Position numbers and translations under genes: made by a program. Shown piece after piece: positions 34,583-43,692 of a stretch of DNA of 64,000 nt. Below the pieces are notes generated by a model, which had not been told where the DNA came from, ran no database searches, and was given only the letters and a program-made list of their open reading frames with translations. This DNA comes from Alistipes sp. (lineage in GTDB: Bacteria; Bacteroidota; Bacteroidia; Bacteroidales; Rikenellaceae): NCBI GenBank assembly GCA_017416915.1, contig JAFQAN010000027.1:1-64000 (forward strand), written 5' to 3'. How positions within the stretch are numbered: the stretch's first letter is position 1; the number at the start of each line of letters is the position of its first letter.

Positions 34583-35353
34583 CTACGCCACCGAGCAGCA
34601 TATACCCAACGCCTCGACACGTGCCGCAATGGCCCTAAGCTCCTCCTTTTCGACCTTTTCGAGGGTCTGGCAGGGCGTATCTCTGTCGAGCGAATATACC
34701 ATAACCTGCTTGGGCGCTATCTCACGTATAAGCTCCAACCACGCCGACACCTCCTCCTCGGTGGTGTTATCCACCCTCTTGCCAAGGTACTCGCCGCGCA
34801 GAAACATCGTCTGCACGATAAGCTCACCCTCGAAGGCTTTAAGACGCTCTACCGTCTCGCGTACGCTATACTTGCCCTGCGGCTTGTTCACGAGCTGCAC
34901 CGTAGCGTCGAAGGCAGAGTCGAGCTTCAAGATGTTGTTATCGACACGTCTGAGCGCACGGCATACATCCTCGCGGTGTATCTGCGTGGCGTTCGACAAC
35001 ACCGACACCTTTGCCGAGGGGCAGTAGCGGTCGCGCATAGCGAGCGTATCGTCGATAATCTGCTCAAAGTGAGGATGGAGCGTAGGCTCGCCATTACCCG
35101 CAAAGGTGATGACATCGGGTGGCGTACCATCCTTAACCATACGTTCGAGGGTCTCGGCAAGCATCGTGCGCACATCGTCGCGTGAGTTGAAGCGGCGCGC
35201 GCCAGGATGCTCATCGTTCCAGCCGCACTCACAGTAGATGCAGTCGAAGCTACACAACTTAGACTCTATGGGCAGCAGGTTTACACCGAGCGAGAGTCCC
35301 AAGCGTCGCGAGCGCACAGGACCAAATATAATGTTATCGTAGAGCGAAGTCAT
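34583..35353 (-). CDS. Radical SAM protein
   Basis: 256 residues. IIFGPVRSRRLGLSLGVNLLP is followed by CSFDCIYCECGW, the CxxxCxxC motif for the [4Fe-4S]-SAM cluster, then TFAGNGEPTLHP, the glycine-rich SAM site. The protein belongs to a radical SAM group annotated only by domain; its substrate is unknown. It starts 24 bp downstream of the stop of the ligase gene and may belong to the same transcript. Confidence 0.87.
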   Translation of the reverse strand: MTSLYDNIIFGPVRSRRLGLSLGVNLLPIESKLCSFDCIYCECGWNDEHPGARRFNSRDDVRTMLAETLERMVKDGTPPDVITFAGNGEPTLHPHFEQIIDDTLAMRDRYCPSAKVSVLSNATQIHREDVCRALRRVDNNILKLDSAFDATVQLVNKPQGKYSVRETVERLKAFEGELIVQTMFLRGEYLGKRVDNTTEEEVSAWLELIREIAPKQVMVYSLDRDTPCQTLEKVEKEELRAIAARVEALGICCSVA

Positions 35354-35377
35354 AAGGTCTATTTTCGAATTTATTGG

Positions 35378-36577
35378 TTATCTGCTCTTTGAACCCTTAG
35401 CGCCACCAAGCTTTGCGCCGTGCGCCGCCTGGTAGGCAAAGATATTCTCCGAATAGCTCGTGGTCTTGAACTCCGAGTCGCGCTTACGCTTGAATGCCAC
35501 ACCTATAAGCGTATCAACAAGCTCATCGAAAGGCACTCCCGTAGCCTCCCAGAGGTAGAACGACAACGAGCCAGGAATGGTATTTATCTCGTTTACGTAG
35601 ATGTTATTTGTCGCCTCGTCAATCATAAAGTCGATGCGCGACACACCGTCGCACGCCAGCACACGGAAGGTCTTACACGCCGTAGTGCGAATATACTCGG
35701 TAACCTCGTCGCTGAGGCGCGCAGGAATCTCGCGCACGGTAGAGTGCATACCCTCCGAAGGCTTATTCTTGCCGCCACCCAGATATTTATCCTCGTAGCT
35801 AAGAATCTCGCCACTGCGCACAGGGGCCTCACATACCGACGCCTTGCAGTCGTAGTAGTCGCCAAGCACCGAGCAGTTAATCTCTTTAAGGCGCTCTACA
35901 AGCACCTCTACAATGATGCGCTTCGAGTAACGGATAGCGTTATCGACGGCCTCAACAAGCTCCTCGCGGTTGTGTACCGCCTTGATACCTACCGACGAGC
36001 CGAGGTTTGCAGGCTTCACGATAAGCGGATAGTTCAACGCCTCGCAGCGCACAAGCACATCGTCGCGCTCCGATAGCCACTCCTTATCCGAGAACCACGC
36101 ATAATCAACAACGGGGATGCCCGACTCGCGAAGAATCATCTTCATCGTAATCTTATCCATACCATTTGCCGAGGCGAGGGTGTTGGGGCAAGCATAAGGG
36201 ATGCCCGTCATCTCGATAAGACCCTGAAACGAGCCATCCTCGCCCGAGGTGCCGTGCAGGGCAGGGAGGATAACATCGAGCGTCGTAACAACGTCGCTAC
36301 CAAAGAGCGGCTTACGCACCTTATATAGGCGATTGTCGCCATATACGGGGCGCAGATACACCTCCTCGACAGAGCTTAGAAGGCTCTTCATATCGCGGTA
36401 GTTATCTGTCGAGCGCAGCTTATCGCCCGTGTACCAGTGTCCCTCCTTCGAAATATAGATAGGCACGATGTTGTACTTCTCGACATTCATTGCCGCCATC
36501 GTCTGTGCCGCCGTGATTACCGAAATTTCGTTCTCCACCGAGCGACCACCAAAAATCACACCTACGTTAATCTTCAT
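35378..36577 (-). CDS. D-alanine-D-alanine ligase family protein
   Basis: 399 residues, longer than typical Ddl (about 310-360). ATP-grasp features: GVIFGGRSVENEISVITA, the LHGTSGEDGSFQGLIEM loop, PLIVKPANLGSSVGI, and the closing NEINTIPGSLSFYLWEATG in place of the usual E-NTxPGMT. It would join two D-amino acids for peptidoglycan; the altered end motif leaves room for a different second residue. Located downstream of a MurF-like gene and a hydrolase gene on the same strand. Confidence 0.87.
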   Translation of the reverse strand: MKINVGVIFGGRSVENEISVITAAQTMAAMNVEKYNIVPIYISKEGHWYTGDKLRSTDNYRDMKSLLSSVEEVYLRPVYGDNRLYKVRKPLFGSDVVTTLDVILPALHGTSGEDGSFQGLIEMTGIPYACPNTLASANGMDKITMKMILRESGIPVVDYAWFSDKEWLSERDDVLVRCEALNYPLIVKPANLGSSVGIKAVHNREELVEAVDNAIRYSKRIIVEVLVERLKEINCSVLGDYYDCKASVCEAPVRSGEILSYEDKYLGGGKNKPSEGMHSTVREIPARLSDEVTEYIRTTACKTFRVLACDGVSRIDFMIDEATNNIYVNEINTIPGSLSFYLWEATGVPFDELVDTLIGVAFKRKRDSEFKTTSYSENIFAYQAAHGAKLGGAKGSKSR

Positions 36578-36606
36578 CTTTCAAGTTATTGTTTATCAGT
36601 TATCTT

Positions 36607-38169
36607 CTACTTAAACGAGTCGGGCAGGTCATTCTCATACAGCACCACATCGCCCACTCTTAGACGTGGTTGCAACTCCGACATAGCCTCGCTAAACGAT
36701 GCCACGACGCTGATACGCTCCTTATCGTAGCCACCATCCGCTAAACCCTCGGTTATAGCCTCGCGATTGACCGCATTGACCACATATACGCCATCGGCTC
36801 CCGAGTGCGCTATCGCCTCGCCAAAGGCGCGGTTGTTGGCATACTGTCTCGCACCCATCTCCACAAAGCCTGGCGTAACGACATAGCGAGCGCCATCTGT
36901 TGCAAAGTCGCGCAACACCTCCAACGCCATAAGTGCGCCCGTAGGGTTAGAGTTGTAGGCATCATCGAGGATGGTGATACCCGCCGAGCGACGCATACTG
37001 AGGCGATGCTCAATCTGCTCAATCTGCCTTACAGCACGACGCGACGCCTCCGCCGAGATACCGAGACGGTCGGCGATGGCGAGTGCCGCCGTGATATTTA
37101 GGATATTTCCTCGTCCGAGGATATGTGTGGCGTAGCCCCGCTCGACACACTCGCCGTGAGCGATGTCGAAGCGTGTCTCCTGCGGCGAATAGCAAATATT
37201 TACTGCGCGGAAGTCGGCATCGGCACTCTCAACACCATAGGTAGCTACGCTACGCGAGAGCGTTTTGAGGTGGTTACGTGCCGCCTCCGAGTCGATATTT
37301 ACGACACCAAAGCCATCTTCGGGCAGAGCATCAATAAGCTCAAACTTCGTGCGCGCCACACTCTCCACCGAGCCAAAAGTTTCGAGGTGCATCTCCCCTA
37401 CCGACGTGATGATACCCATCGTGGGCTTCACAAGGTCGCATATCTCGCTAATGTCGCCACGTTGCTTGGCACCCATCTCGACGATAAAGACCTCGTGGTG
37501 AGGTTTCAGATGCTCACGCACCGTGCGTACGACACCCAACGTAGTGTTGAAGTTACCTGGCGTCATAAGCACGTTATATCGCTCGGAGAGTATGCGATAG
37601 AGGAAGTGTTTTGTCGAGGTCTTACCGAAGCTGCCCGTGATGCCGATAATTTTAAGGTTGGGCATACTGCGCAGGATACGCTCTGCATCACGGTAGTACC
37701 AACGCGTGATAGCCCGCTCCAAGGGGCGATTGAGCATATTGGCAACAATGGTCCAATAGTCGAGCGTCATAAGCATTGCCGCCACAACGACGTAGCGCGG
37801 CGCAAATATGGCTACGGCAGCTACCACCAAGAGCGTGAGGATAAGGCGCGTAGCGATAAGGCGCTTAACACGCATCGTATATACCAAGCGTAGCTTATAG
37901 TCAATCGAGAACTCCGCAATGGCGATAATGAGCATCCAGCAGCCAAAAATCAGCAACACAGCCCAGTGGCATACCACGGCCGAGCATAGCGCCGCTAACA
38001 CCGCCACAAGGTTCGAGCGCGACAGCCACTCGCGCGTGGAGCGCAGCCAACGGTTATAACGCTCCGTGCGATAGGAGTTCTGCTGAAACATCTGCACCGA
38101 GTAGCGCGTAGTTGCCGCAAAGAAGAGCAACCACACCACAGCGAACAATATTAACGAAATGAGCGTCAT
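36607..38169 (-). CDS. Membrane-anchored MurF-like Mur ligase
   Basis: 520 residues. The first 160 residues hold about four to five membrane helices, unusual for a Mur ligase. The catalytic part carries IGITGSFGKTSTKHFLY (P-loop), FIVEMGAKQRGDI, the HRLS and DDAYNSNPTGA motifs and VTPGFVEMG, closest in pattern to MurF. It is the second MurF in the window, the other being fused to Alr. With the Ddl homologue 29 bp downstream it forms a dipeptide-making and dipeptide-adding pair. Confidence 0.85.
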   Translation of the reverse strand: MTLISLILFAVVWLLFFAATTRYSVQMFQQNSYRTERYNRWLRSTREWLSRSNLVAVLAALCSAVVCHWAVLLIFGCWMLIIAIAEFSIDYKLRLVYTMRVKRLIATRLILTLLVVAAVAIFAPRYVVVAAMLMTLDYWTIVANMLNRPLERAITRWYYRDAERILRSMPNLKIIGITGSFGKTSTKHFLYRILSERYNVLMTPGNFNTTLGVVRTVREHLKPHHEVFIVEMGAKQRGDISEICDLVKPTMGIITSVGEMHLETFGSVESVARTKFELIDALPEDGFGVVNIDSEAARNHLKTLSRSVATYGVESADADFRAVNICYSPQETRFDIAHGECVERGYATHILGRGNILNITAALAIADRLGISAEASRRAVRQIEQIEHRLSMRRSAGITILDDAYNSNPTGALMALEVLRDFATDGARYVVTPGFVEMGARQYANNRAFGEAIAHSGADGVYVVNAVNREAITEGLADGGYDKERISVVASFSEAMSELQPRLRVGDVVLYENDLPDSFK

Positions 38170-38173
38170 ACGG

Positions 38174-38938
38174 TTAATCCAATTTTAGGAATGATTTGAG
38201 TGTCGCCTGCCACAGCTCCGCCTGCTCCAACATAGCAAAGTGTCCCGCACCCTCGGCAACGACCAACCCTGCATCCTTCATAAGGCTCTGCATACGGTAG
38301 GCATCCGATATAGGTGTTGCCGTATCCCTATCGCCCCAAAAGAGCAATACAGGGGCGGTGATAAGGGGCATAACGTGGCACAAGTCCTCGTTTACACACT
38401 TCGACAGGATGGCGCGCATCATGGGTGTAGCACGATTATAGTCCGACGAGGCAGAACGACGACGGCGCTGGTCTATAAGCATCTGCGCCTTCTGCTTGCC
38501 AATGAGCAACGGCAGACAGCGCTTCATCGCCTTGAAGCTATACACCTTGTAGTAGTAGCGCCACGTACGCTTGGGGCGCACACCCGCAGCATCAGCAAAA
38601 ATCATAGACTGCACCTCATTACGCGAGGCATAGAGCGTAGCCACACGGCCACCAAACGAGTGGCAGATGATAGTGGGTCGCACGATACCAAGCTCCCTAA
38701 CAAGAGCCTCGATTGAGCGAGTATATTGCTCGACACCCCACACCTCGTGCGGCTCGTCGCTAAGTCCAAAACCCGCGAAATCGACCGCCACAACACGATA
38801 TTTGGCACTCAACAGCGGCACGATACTCTGCCAGATAGTGCGGTCGCAGCCCCAGCCGTGAAGCAGCAGTATGGTATCTCCTTCGCCCTCAATGCTATAT
38901 GCGAGCGACACGGAGTCGTATGTATAACGTGCATCCAT
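38174..38938 (-). CDS. Alpha/beta hydrolase
   Basis: 254 residues. Oxyanion region LLLHGWGCDRT, nucleophile elbow CHSFGGR (Ser), acid in LLFWGDRDTATP and histidine in EGAGHFAMLEQ, so the triad is complete. No signal peptide. The substrate is unknown. It is the first gene of the hydrolase-MurF-Ddl cassette (4 bp gap to the MurF-like gene), which suggests a link to cell-wall precursors. The -7 box is only about 5 bp from the ATG, so the mRNA may be nearly leaderless. Confidence 0.85.
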   Translation of the reverse strand: MDARYTYDSVSLAYSIEGEGDTILLLHGWGCDRTIWQSIVPLLSAKYRVVAVDFAGFGLSDEPHEVWGVEQYTRSIEALVRELGIVRPTIICHSFGGRVATLYASRNEVQSMIFADAAGVRPKRTWRYYYKVYSFKAMKRCLPLLIGKQKAQMLIDQRRRRSASSDYNRATPMMRAILSKCVNEDLCHVMPLITAPVLLFWGDRDTATPISDAYRMQSLMKDAGLVVAEGAGHFAMLEQAELWQATLKSFLKLD

Positions 38939-38943
38939 AAACG

Positions 38944-38978
38944 CAAAGATACAAAATTATTCACAATTACATTGTGAA
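38944..38978 (-). promoter_or_regulatory. Promoter with overlapping operator-like palindrome
   Basis: TATCTTTG (38951-38944) is followed 8 bp upstream by a perfect 8-bp inverted repeat TTCACAAT-TAC-ATTGTGAA (38960-38978), which occupies the spacer and -33 region and would block RNA polymerase if bound. No clear -33 TTTG is present. Confidence 0.5.
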
Positions 38979-39056
38979 AAGCTCAAAGATTTTCGCCCAA
39001 AACCATTTTTTCTCATCGCTCGGCTGTGTACCACACCGCAGGGCATACGGCAACGC

Positions 39057-39105
39057 ATAAAAAAGCGACTGTCGCAGAGAGCTACAACACCCTCAACGAC
39101 AGTCT
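39057..39105 (-). terminator. Terminator after the lumazine synthase-like gene
   Basis: On the minus strand GACTGTCG pairs with CGACAGTC across a 22-base loop and is followed by GCTTTTTTATG. Confidence 0.65.
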
Positions 39106-39132
39106 CATTCTTAAATATTCTATAATCAGTGC

Positions 39133-39567
39133 CTACGATATAGACTCCTGCTTTTGTTGCGCCTCCGCCGCCATCTCACTCTGCATAGCGACCATCTCAA
39201 CAACGTGGTCAGCACGCTCCGAGCCACCCACCGTAATAACCATATTCCACTGCAACTGCGACTGAACGATACCGTTCATTATGGGCAGTGCGCTGATGAT
39301 ACGGTTTTCGGGCATAACTATCACTACGCCATCGACATCGGTATATTGCGCCAAGAACTGCGTGGCGACGACAACATCGAATATCGAAGGTACGCTACGC
39401 ACAACGATATTCTGCGGCGCACAACCAAGCTCCGCAAAGCGCTCCAAGAGCGGCATCAGGTGCAACTCGGCGAAGTCTCCAAACTCGCGAACGACCACAA
39501 CGCCAAACTTCATCGCAGACGCCGTAAACTCGCCAAACTCGTCGATATATGCACTATTGTCGCCCAC
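39133..39567 (-). CDS. Degenerate lumazine synthase (RibH) paralogue
   Basis: 144 residues. MKFGVVVVREF, PQNIVVRSVPSIFDVVVATQFL and VDGVVIVMPENRI align with RibH, but the substrate motifs are changed: VPGxxEL reads VPSIFDV, and the RGxTxHFxxV active-site segment reads RIISALPIMNG, without the catalytic histidine. The C-terminus is a Gln-rich tail. Its place beside a TPR protein and near recF is where Bacteroidetes ribH is often found. It is unlikely to make lumazine; it may have kept an assembly or ligand-binding role. Confidence 0.75.
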   Translation of the reverse strand: MGDNSAYIDEFGEFTASAMKFGVVVVREFGDFAELHLMPLLERFAELGCAPQNIVVRSVPSIFDVVVATQFLAQYTDVDGVVIVMPENRIISALPIMNGIVQSQLQWNMVITVGGSERADHVVEMVAMQSEMAAEAQQKQESIS

Positions 39568-39591
39568 CTCGCAACACTATAAAGTCCGCTA

Positions 39592-40218
39592 TTACTCGCG
39601 AACGTAACGGCCATACGAAGCCTCCATCTGAGGATACTTCGCGATAATATCCTTGTAGCACTGCTGCGACTTAGCGTCGTCGCCCATAGAGGCATAGACG
39701 ATAGCGAGCTTCTGCATAAAGTTTACGTAGGTCATCTGGTCGTCGCTTGCCTGAGCAGCCTTCTTAAAGAGGTCGGCAGCGGTCTGCAAGTCGTCCTGCT
39801 CAACAGCTATATCGCCACGCAGACCATATACATTGGCATTGATAAGCTCACCAGCAGCACCCTCCAAGTTCTCATACTTCTCTAAGCGAGCCTTAGCACT
39901 CTCCAAGTCGCCGTCAGCCAGATACATAGCACCAGCACGGTAGAGTGCAGTGTTGGCAGCCTCGGTACCCTCATAGTCGTTAGCCACCTTATCGAAATCC
40001 TCTGCGGTAACTGCGTTGGTAAGAGCAACGCTTGCGTTGTGAGCCTTAACCTCCTTCTTGCTATCGCTGTAACTCTTCCAGATGAAGTATGCACCAACAA
40101 CAACAGCTACAACAACAAGTGTCCACAACAGCTTGTTACCCCACTTGTCGAAGAACAACTCCAATTTGCCTTTTGCCTCGACCATTACATCGGTCTGGTT
40201 CTCTACTTTGTTTGCCAT
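39592..40218 (-). CDS. YfgM-like membrane-anchored TPR protein
   Basis: 208 residues from ATG 40218 (MANKVENQTD). An N-terminal amphipathic segment and one membrane helix (about 28-47, LLWTLVVVAVVVGAYFIW) precede TPR-like helices (EAANTALYRAGAMYLADGDLESAK; MQKLAIVYASMGDDAKSQQCYKDIIAKYP). YfgM-type proteins assist periplasmic folding at the Sec translocon. It lies 24 bp upstream of the RibH-like gene. Confidence 0.82.
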   Translation of the reverse strand: MANKVENQTDVMVEAKGKLELFFDKWGNKLLWTLVVVAVVVGAYFIWKSYSDSKKEVKAHNASVALTNAVTAEDFDKVANDYEGTEAANTALYRAGAMYLADGDLESAKARLEKYENLEGAAGELINANVYGLRGDIAVEQDDLQTAADLFKKAAQASDDQMTYVNFMQKLAIVYASMGDDAKSQQCYKDIIAKYPQMEASYGRYVRE

Positions 40219-40341
40219 AATAGTTATTTTTAATTTTTGTATTTTCAAGCACTTAGCGCATCACACCACAGCATTTTGCGCATTTAACCCACAAATATAC
40301 TAATTTTGTTTTAACTTGCCAAATTTGCATCTAAAAAGTAT

Positions 40342-40376
40342 AAAAAAAGTTATCGCGACCATAAGCCGCGATAACT
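40342..40376 (-). terminator. Rho-independent terminator of the 40411 gene
   Basis: On the minus strand AGTTATCGCG pairs with CGCGATAACT over 10 bp with an 8-base loop and is followed by a run of seven T. Confidence 0.88.
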
Positions 40377-40410
40377 CACATTTTCCTCTATTTCGAGCAA
40401 TAGCGCCCTG

Positions 40411-40935
40411 CTACTTGCTTCTCTTGTAGAGCATAAACGCACATACGCCCGAAATTGCCGAATAGAGCATCATCGAGAGCGCAGAGGCGGGGCTATATAT
40501 AGCCACTTCACGACCACCCTTCACGCTGTTATCCAAGAATTTAAGAAACTCATCGAAGGTAAGTGTACCCTTCGACCAGCCCCAATTCAGCGTAACGGTA
40601 TCAGGCTCATAGCACAACATACCCACAAAACCCATAAGGAAGGCAAAAGCGGCTGCTAAGACTGCAAGATTGTAGTGGCGATAGAGAATGCCTACAACCG
40701 TGGCGATGGCGGCGATAAGCGCCAAAACACCATACCAAGTTGAGACACCAATCTGGTGATAATCAACAATCATACGACCCTCAACCTCCAACTCGACAGT
40801 TGCCCACGACGTGAACGGTGCAATAACCATCATCACGGTAGCAAATGCCGCCACAATCCATAGAGCCGACTTCTCGAAGTTGGGTTTTGACCAATCGGTG
40901 TTACGCAATGTGCTGAAATCAAAGAATTTGTTCAT
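40411..40935 (-). CDS. Four-helix membrane protein of unknown function
   Basis: About 174 residues from ATG 40935 (MNKFFDFSTL); a TATCTTTG box at 40994-40987 would place the transcript start close to the upstream ATG at 40974, so the inner start is preferred. Four hydrophobic helices (about 27-46, 71-91, 96-116, 150-168) with a long loop between helices 3 and 4. The N-terminus lacks a cleavable signal. No family recognised. Confidence 0.65.
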   Translation of the reverse strand: MNKFFDFSTLRNTDWSKPNFEKSALWIVAAFATVMMVIAPFTSWATVELEVEGRMIVDYHQIGVSTWYGVLALIAAIATVVGILYRHYNLAVLAAAFAFLMGFVGMLCYEPDTVTLNWGWSKGTLTFDEFLKFLDNSVKGGREVAIYSPASALSMMLYSAISGVCAFMLYKRSK

Positions 40936-41064
40936 AATTGAGAATTTAAGGTTAATGATAAATAGTGCTTCCAAACTTTACTTTTACAAAGATAGGCATT
41001 TTATTAGAAAAAAACTTAAAAGAGCCACATAAAATTTTAGCAAGAAACATTTTCCTCACATCAG

Positions 41065-41095
41065 TTGGTCGGACCGAATAATTTGCGTATCTTAG
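41065..41095 (+). promoter_or_regulatory. Promoter of recF
   Basis: TTGG (41065-41068), 19 bp, TATCTTAG (41088-41095), one base off the -7 consensus, with a leader of about 14 bases. Confidence 0.55.
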
Positions 41096-41114
41096 CGCAA
41101 GAAATTACGCAGCG

Positions 41115-42200
41115 ATGATACTCGACAACATATCAATATTGACCTTCAAGAATATCCGCGACGAGCGCTTAGCTCTCGAAGCGGGTATCAACTGCTTTGT
41201 GGGCGACAACGGAGCTGGCAAGACCAACATCCTCGATGCCGTACACTACCTTTCGTTCGCCAAGTCGATGCACACGCTCACTGACCGTCAGAGTGTTATG
41301 CACGGCGAGGAGGCGTTTATGATAGAGGGCAGCTTCCGCCGAGACGACAACAGACACGAGCAGGTGGTATGTGCCTACTCTTCGCGCGGCGGTAAGGTGC
41401 TTAAACGCAACGGCAAGGAGTACGACAAGCTATCGGAGCATGTGGGAGCATTTCCTATTGTGGTGGTATCGCCCGCCGACTCGGCGCTTATCAGCGACTC
41501 GGCAGAGGAGCGCCGCCGCTACTTCAACCGTCTTATATCGCAGATAGACAAGCAGTATATGGCGGCACTTATACGCTACAATGCCGCCCTTATGGAGCGA
41601 AACAAACTGCTCAAAACAAGCCCCTCGGAGGAGATGCTCCTCATATACGATGCAATGCTCTCGGCGGCTGCCGACATCATCTATCGCCGCCGCAACGAGA
41701 TTGTCGATACGATACGTCCGCTTGTGGAGCAGTACTACGCACTACTTAGCGAGGAGCGCGAGAGCGTAGGTATGGAGTATCGCTCGGAGTTGAGCAACGC
41801 TACGCTGGACGAGTTACTCTTAGCATCACGCCAGAAAGACTTTGTAAATGAGCATACTACGTGCGGCATCCACCGCGACGATATAGTGCTAAGTATTGGC
41901 GACTACCCGTTGCGCAAGTATGGCTCACAGGGACAGCAGAAGTCGTTCCTTATAGCACTAAAACTTGCCGAATATACGCTGCTTGCAGAGTACCTCGACG
42001 AGAAGCCTGTGCTGCTGCTTGACGACCTCTTCGACAAGTTGGATATGCGTCGTGTGGCGCAGCTACTACGTCTTGTCGATGGCGACAAGTTCGGGCAGAT
42101 ACTTATCACCGACTGCAACAAACACCGACTGCAACGCACACTTAGCGAGGCTGGTGCGACATACCGACTATTCAATATCGCCGAGGGCAAATCACTATGA
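41115..42200 (+). CDS. recF: DNA replication/repair protein RecF
   Basis: 361 residues. Walker A GDNGAGKTNILDAVHYLSFAK near the N-terminus, ABC-type signature YGSQGQQKSFLIALKLAEY and Walker B PVLLLDDLFDKLD near residue 300. RecF acts with RecO and RecR to load RecA at gaps. Its stop overlaps the next ATG by 4 bp. Confidence 0.96.
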   Translation: MILDNISILTFKNIRDERLALEAGINCFVGDNGAGKTNILDAVHYLSFAKSMHTLTDRQSVMHGEEAFMIEGSFRRDDNRHEQVVCAYSSRGGKVLKRNGKEYDKLSEHVGAFPIVVVSPADSALISDSAEERRRYFNRLISQIDKQYMAALIRYNAALMERNKLLKTSPSEEMLLIYDAMLSAAADIIYRRRNEIVDTIRPLVEQYYALLSEERESVGMEYRSELSNATLDELLLASRQKDFVNEHTTCGIHRDDIVLSIGDYPLRKYGSQGQQKSFLIALKLAEYTLLAEYLDEKPVLLLDDLFDKLDMRRVAQLLRLVDGDKFGQILITDCNKHRLQRTLSEAGATYRLFNIAEGKSL

Positions 42201-42487
42201 GACGCACAGCACCAACACCCATAGGCGACATCCTCAAAGAGTTTTTTAACCGCCCCTACGTCGCCGCCAAGGTTGCCGAAGGCAAGCTACCCCACTTCTG
42301 GCGCACTATTGTCGGCGACAACATCGCCAATGAGACTACGGAGTGCCGCTTGGAGAGGCATATCTTGTATGTGAGCGTGAGGTCGAGTGTTGTACGCCAA
42401 GAGCTATTCTTCCGCCGCGAGGAGCTATGCTATCGTCTCAACGAGCTTGCTGGTATGCGCCTCGTCGCTGCAATAATAATCAGATAG
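42197..42487 (+). CDS. DciA/DUF721 family protein
   Basis: 96 residues. IGDILKEFFNRPYVAAKVAEGKLPHFWRTIVGDNIANET and the later LYVSVRSSVVRQELFFRREELCYRLNEL fit DUF721; DciA members load the replicative helicase in bacteria without DnaC. Translationally coupled to recF (ATGA). This pairing is common in Bacteroidetes. Confidence 0.88.
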   Translation: MRRTAPTPIGDILKEFFNRPYVAAKVAEGKLPHFWRTIVGDNIANETTECRLERHILYVSVRSSVVRQELFFRREELCYRLNELAGMRLVAAIIIR

Positions 42488-42510
42488 GAGATGCCAATAA
42501 CGGCAGGGCG

Positions 42511-42640
42511 ACGAGACTACGGGACTACGAGACATCGAGACACCCTAAAAAACACAGTCATTCTCAGTCATTCTCAGTCGTTCTCAGTCATTCTTAGTCA
42601 TTCTTAGTCATTCTCAGTCATTCTCAGTCATTCTCAGTCG
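42511..42640. repeat. Tandem repeat tract of composite element, locus E
   Basis: A few GAGACTAC/GGGACTAC units, linker ACACCCTAAAAAACACAG, about eight to nine 10-bp units TCATTCTCAG (one variant TTAG), ending CGTGCGAGGCAG. It starts 24 bp after the DciA stop. Confidence 0.85.
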
Positions 42641-42650
42641 TGCGAGGCAG

Positions 42651-42774
42651 CTTGGTGTCAGAGTGGTGTAGCAGTGTCGCAGATAAAGAGATTGGGCTGG
42701 ATGGATAGTACTGTGCGTACATTCCATTCAGCCCAATGATTGAGGCGGCGCTGATACGCCGCTATCACGACAAG
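42651..42774. repeat. Long imperfect palindrome E1, downstream of tsf
   Basis: CTTGGTGTCAGAGTGG pairs with CCGCTATCACGACAAG; the inner arm ATTGGGCTGGATGGA pairs with TCCATTCAGCCCAAT around TAGTACTGTGCGTAC. It ends 3 bp before the tsf stop codon. Loci E and F carry the AGTGG/CCGCT arm form. Confidence 0.9.
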
Positions 42775-42777
42775 CGA

Positions 42778-43608
42778 TTAAGCCTCCAACGCAAAACGCT
42801 TGTAAGCCACAACAGTAGCCTCCTTGTCAGCGCGCTGGATAAACTCGCGGATAGACTCCTTCTCGCCTACAACGCACTGGTTGAGAAGCGTGTTCTCCTC
42901 GAAGAACTTACGCATCTTACCCTCTGCAATCTTCTCCAAGATAGCCTCAGGCTTGTTAGCGTTCTTAGGATCCTGCTTCATCATCTCCAAAGCGATAGCC
43001 TTCTCCTTCTCAACTACATCAGCAGGGCAATCATTCTCATCGATAGAGATAGGTGCCATTGCTGTTGCCTGCATAGCAACCTTCTTAGCAACCTCCTCAT
43101 CGATAGCCTTGTTGAAGCCAAGGATAGTGCCGAGCTTCTTGTTGAAATGAACATAACCTACGCAGTAGGGAGCCTCGATACGAGCGTAGTATGCAAGCTC
43201 TACCTTCTCGCCAGTCTGACCCGACTTCTCGGTAACAATCTCCTCAACGGTGTTACCCTCAGCATTCTTAACTGCCAAAAGGGTCTCACGGTCAGCGGCA
43301 TCAGCATTAACTGCGATGTCGAGGATAGCGTTAGCCGAAGCACCGAACTCGCTGTTCTGTGCAACGAAGTCAGTCTCACAAGCGAGGCAAAGGATATATG
43401 CCTTGTTGCCTACAATCTTAGTAGTAACAAAACCCTCAGTAGCGGTACGGTCAGAACGCTTAGCGACAACCAACTTACCCTTCTCGCGGATGATATCCTT
43501 AGCGCGCTCGAAATCGCCCTCAGCCTCCTGCAAGGCCTTCTTGCAATCCATCATACCAGCACCAGTCATCTTGCGGAGCTTCATTACATCAGCTGCTTTG
43601 ATTTCCAT
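42778..43608 (-). CDS. tsf: Elongation factor Ts
   Basis: 276 residues from ATG 43608 (MEIKAADVMKLRKMTGAGMMDCKKAL), a textbook EF-Ts start; the longer upstream frame does not resemble the family. The TDFVAQN motif is present. EF-Ts recycles EF-Tu-GDP. It follows rpsB by 84 bp and its 3' end is followed by hairpin E1. Confidence 0.97.
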   Translation of the reverse strand: MEIKAADVMKLRKMTGAGMMDCKKALQEAEGDFERAKDIIREKGKLVVAKRSDRTATEGFVTTKIVGNKAYILCLACETDFVAQNSEFGASANAILDIAVNADAADRETLLAVKNAEGNTVEEIVTEKSGQTGEKVELAYYARIEAPYCVGYVHFNKKLGTILGFNKAIDEEVAKKVAMQATAMAPISIDENDCPADVVEKEKAIALEMMKQDPKNANKPEAILEKIAEGKMRKFFEENTLLNQCVVGEKESIREFIQRADKEATVVAYKRFALEA

Positions 43609-43692
43609 AGTATTTCTTTTGTTTTGTTTTAATTCATTAATAAATAGAGCGAGGTGTAGAGTGGGTGGCAAGCGCCACCCATCTAACCATCT

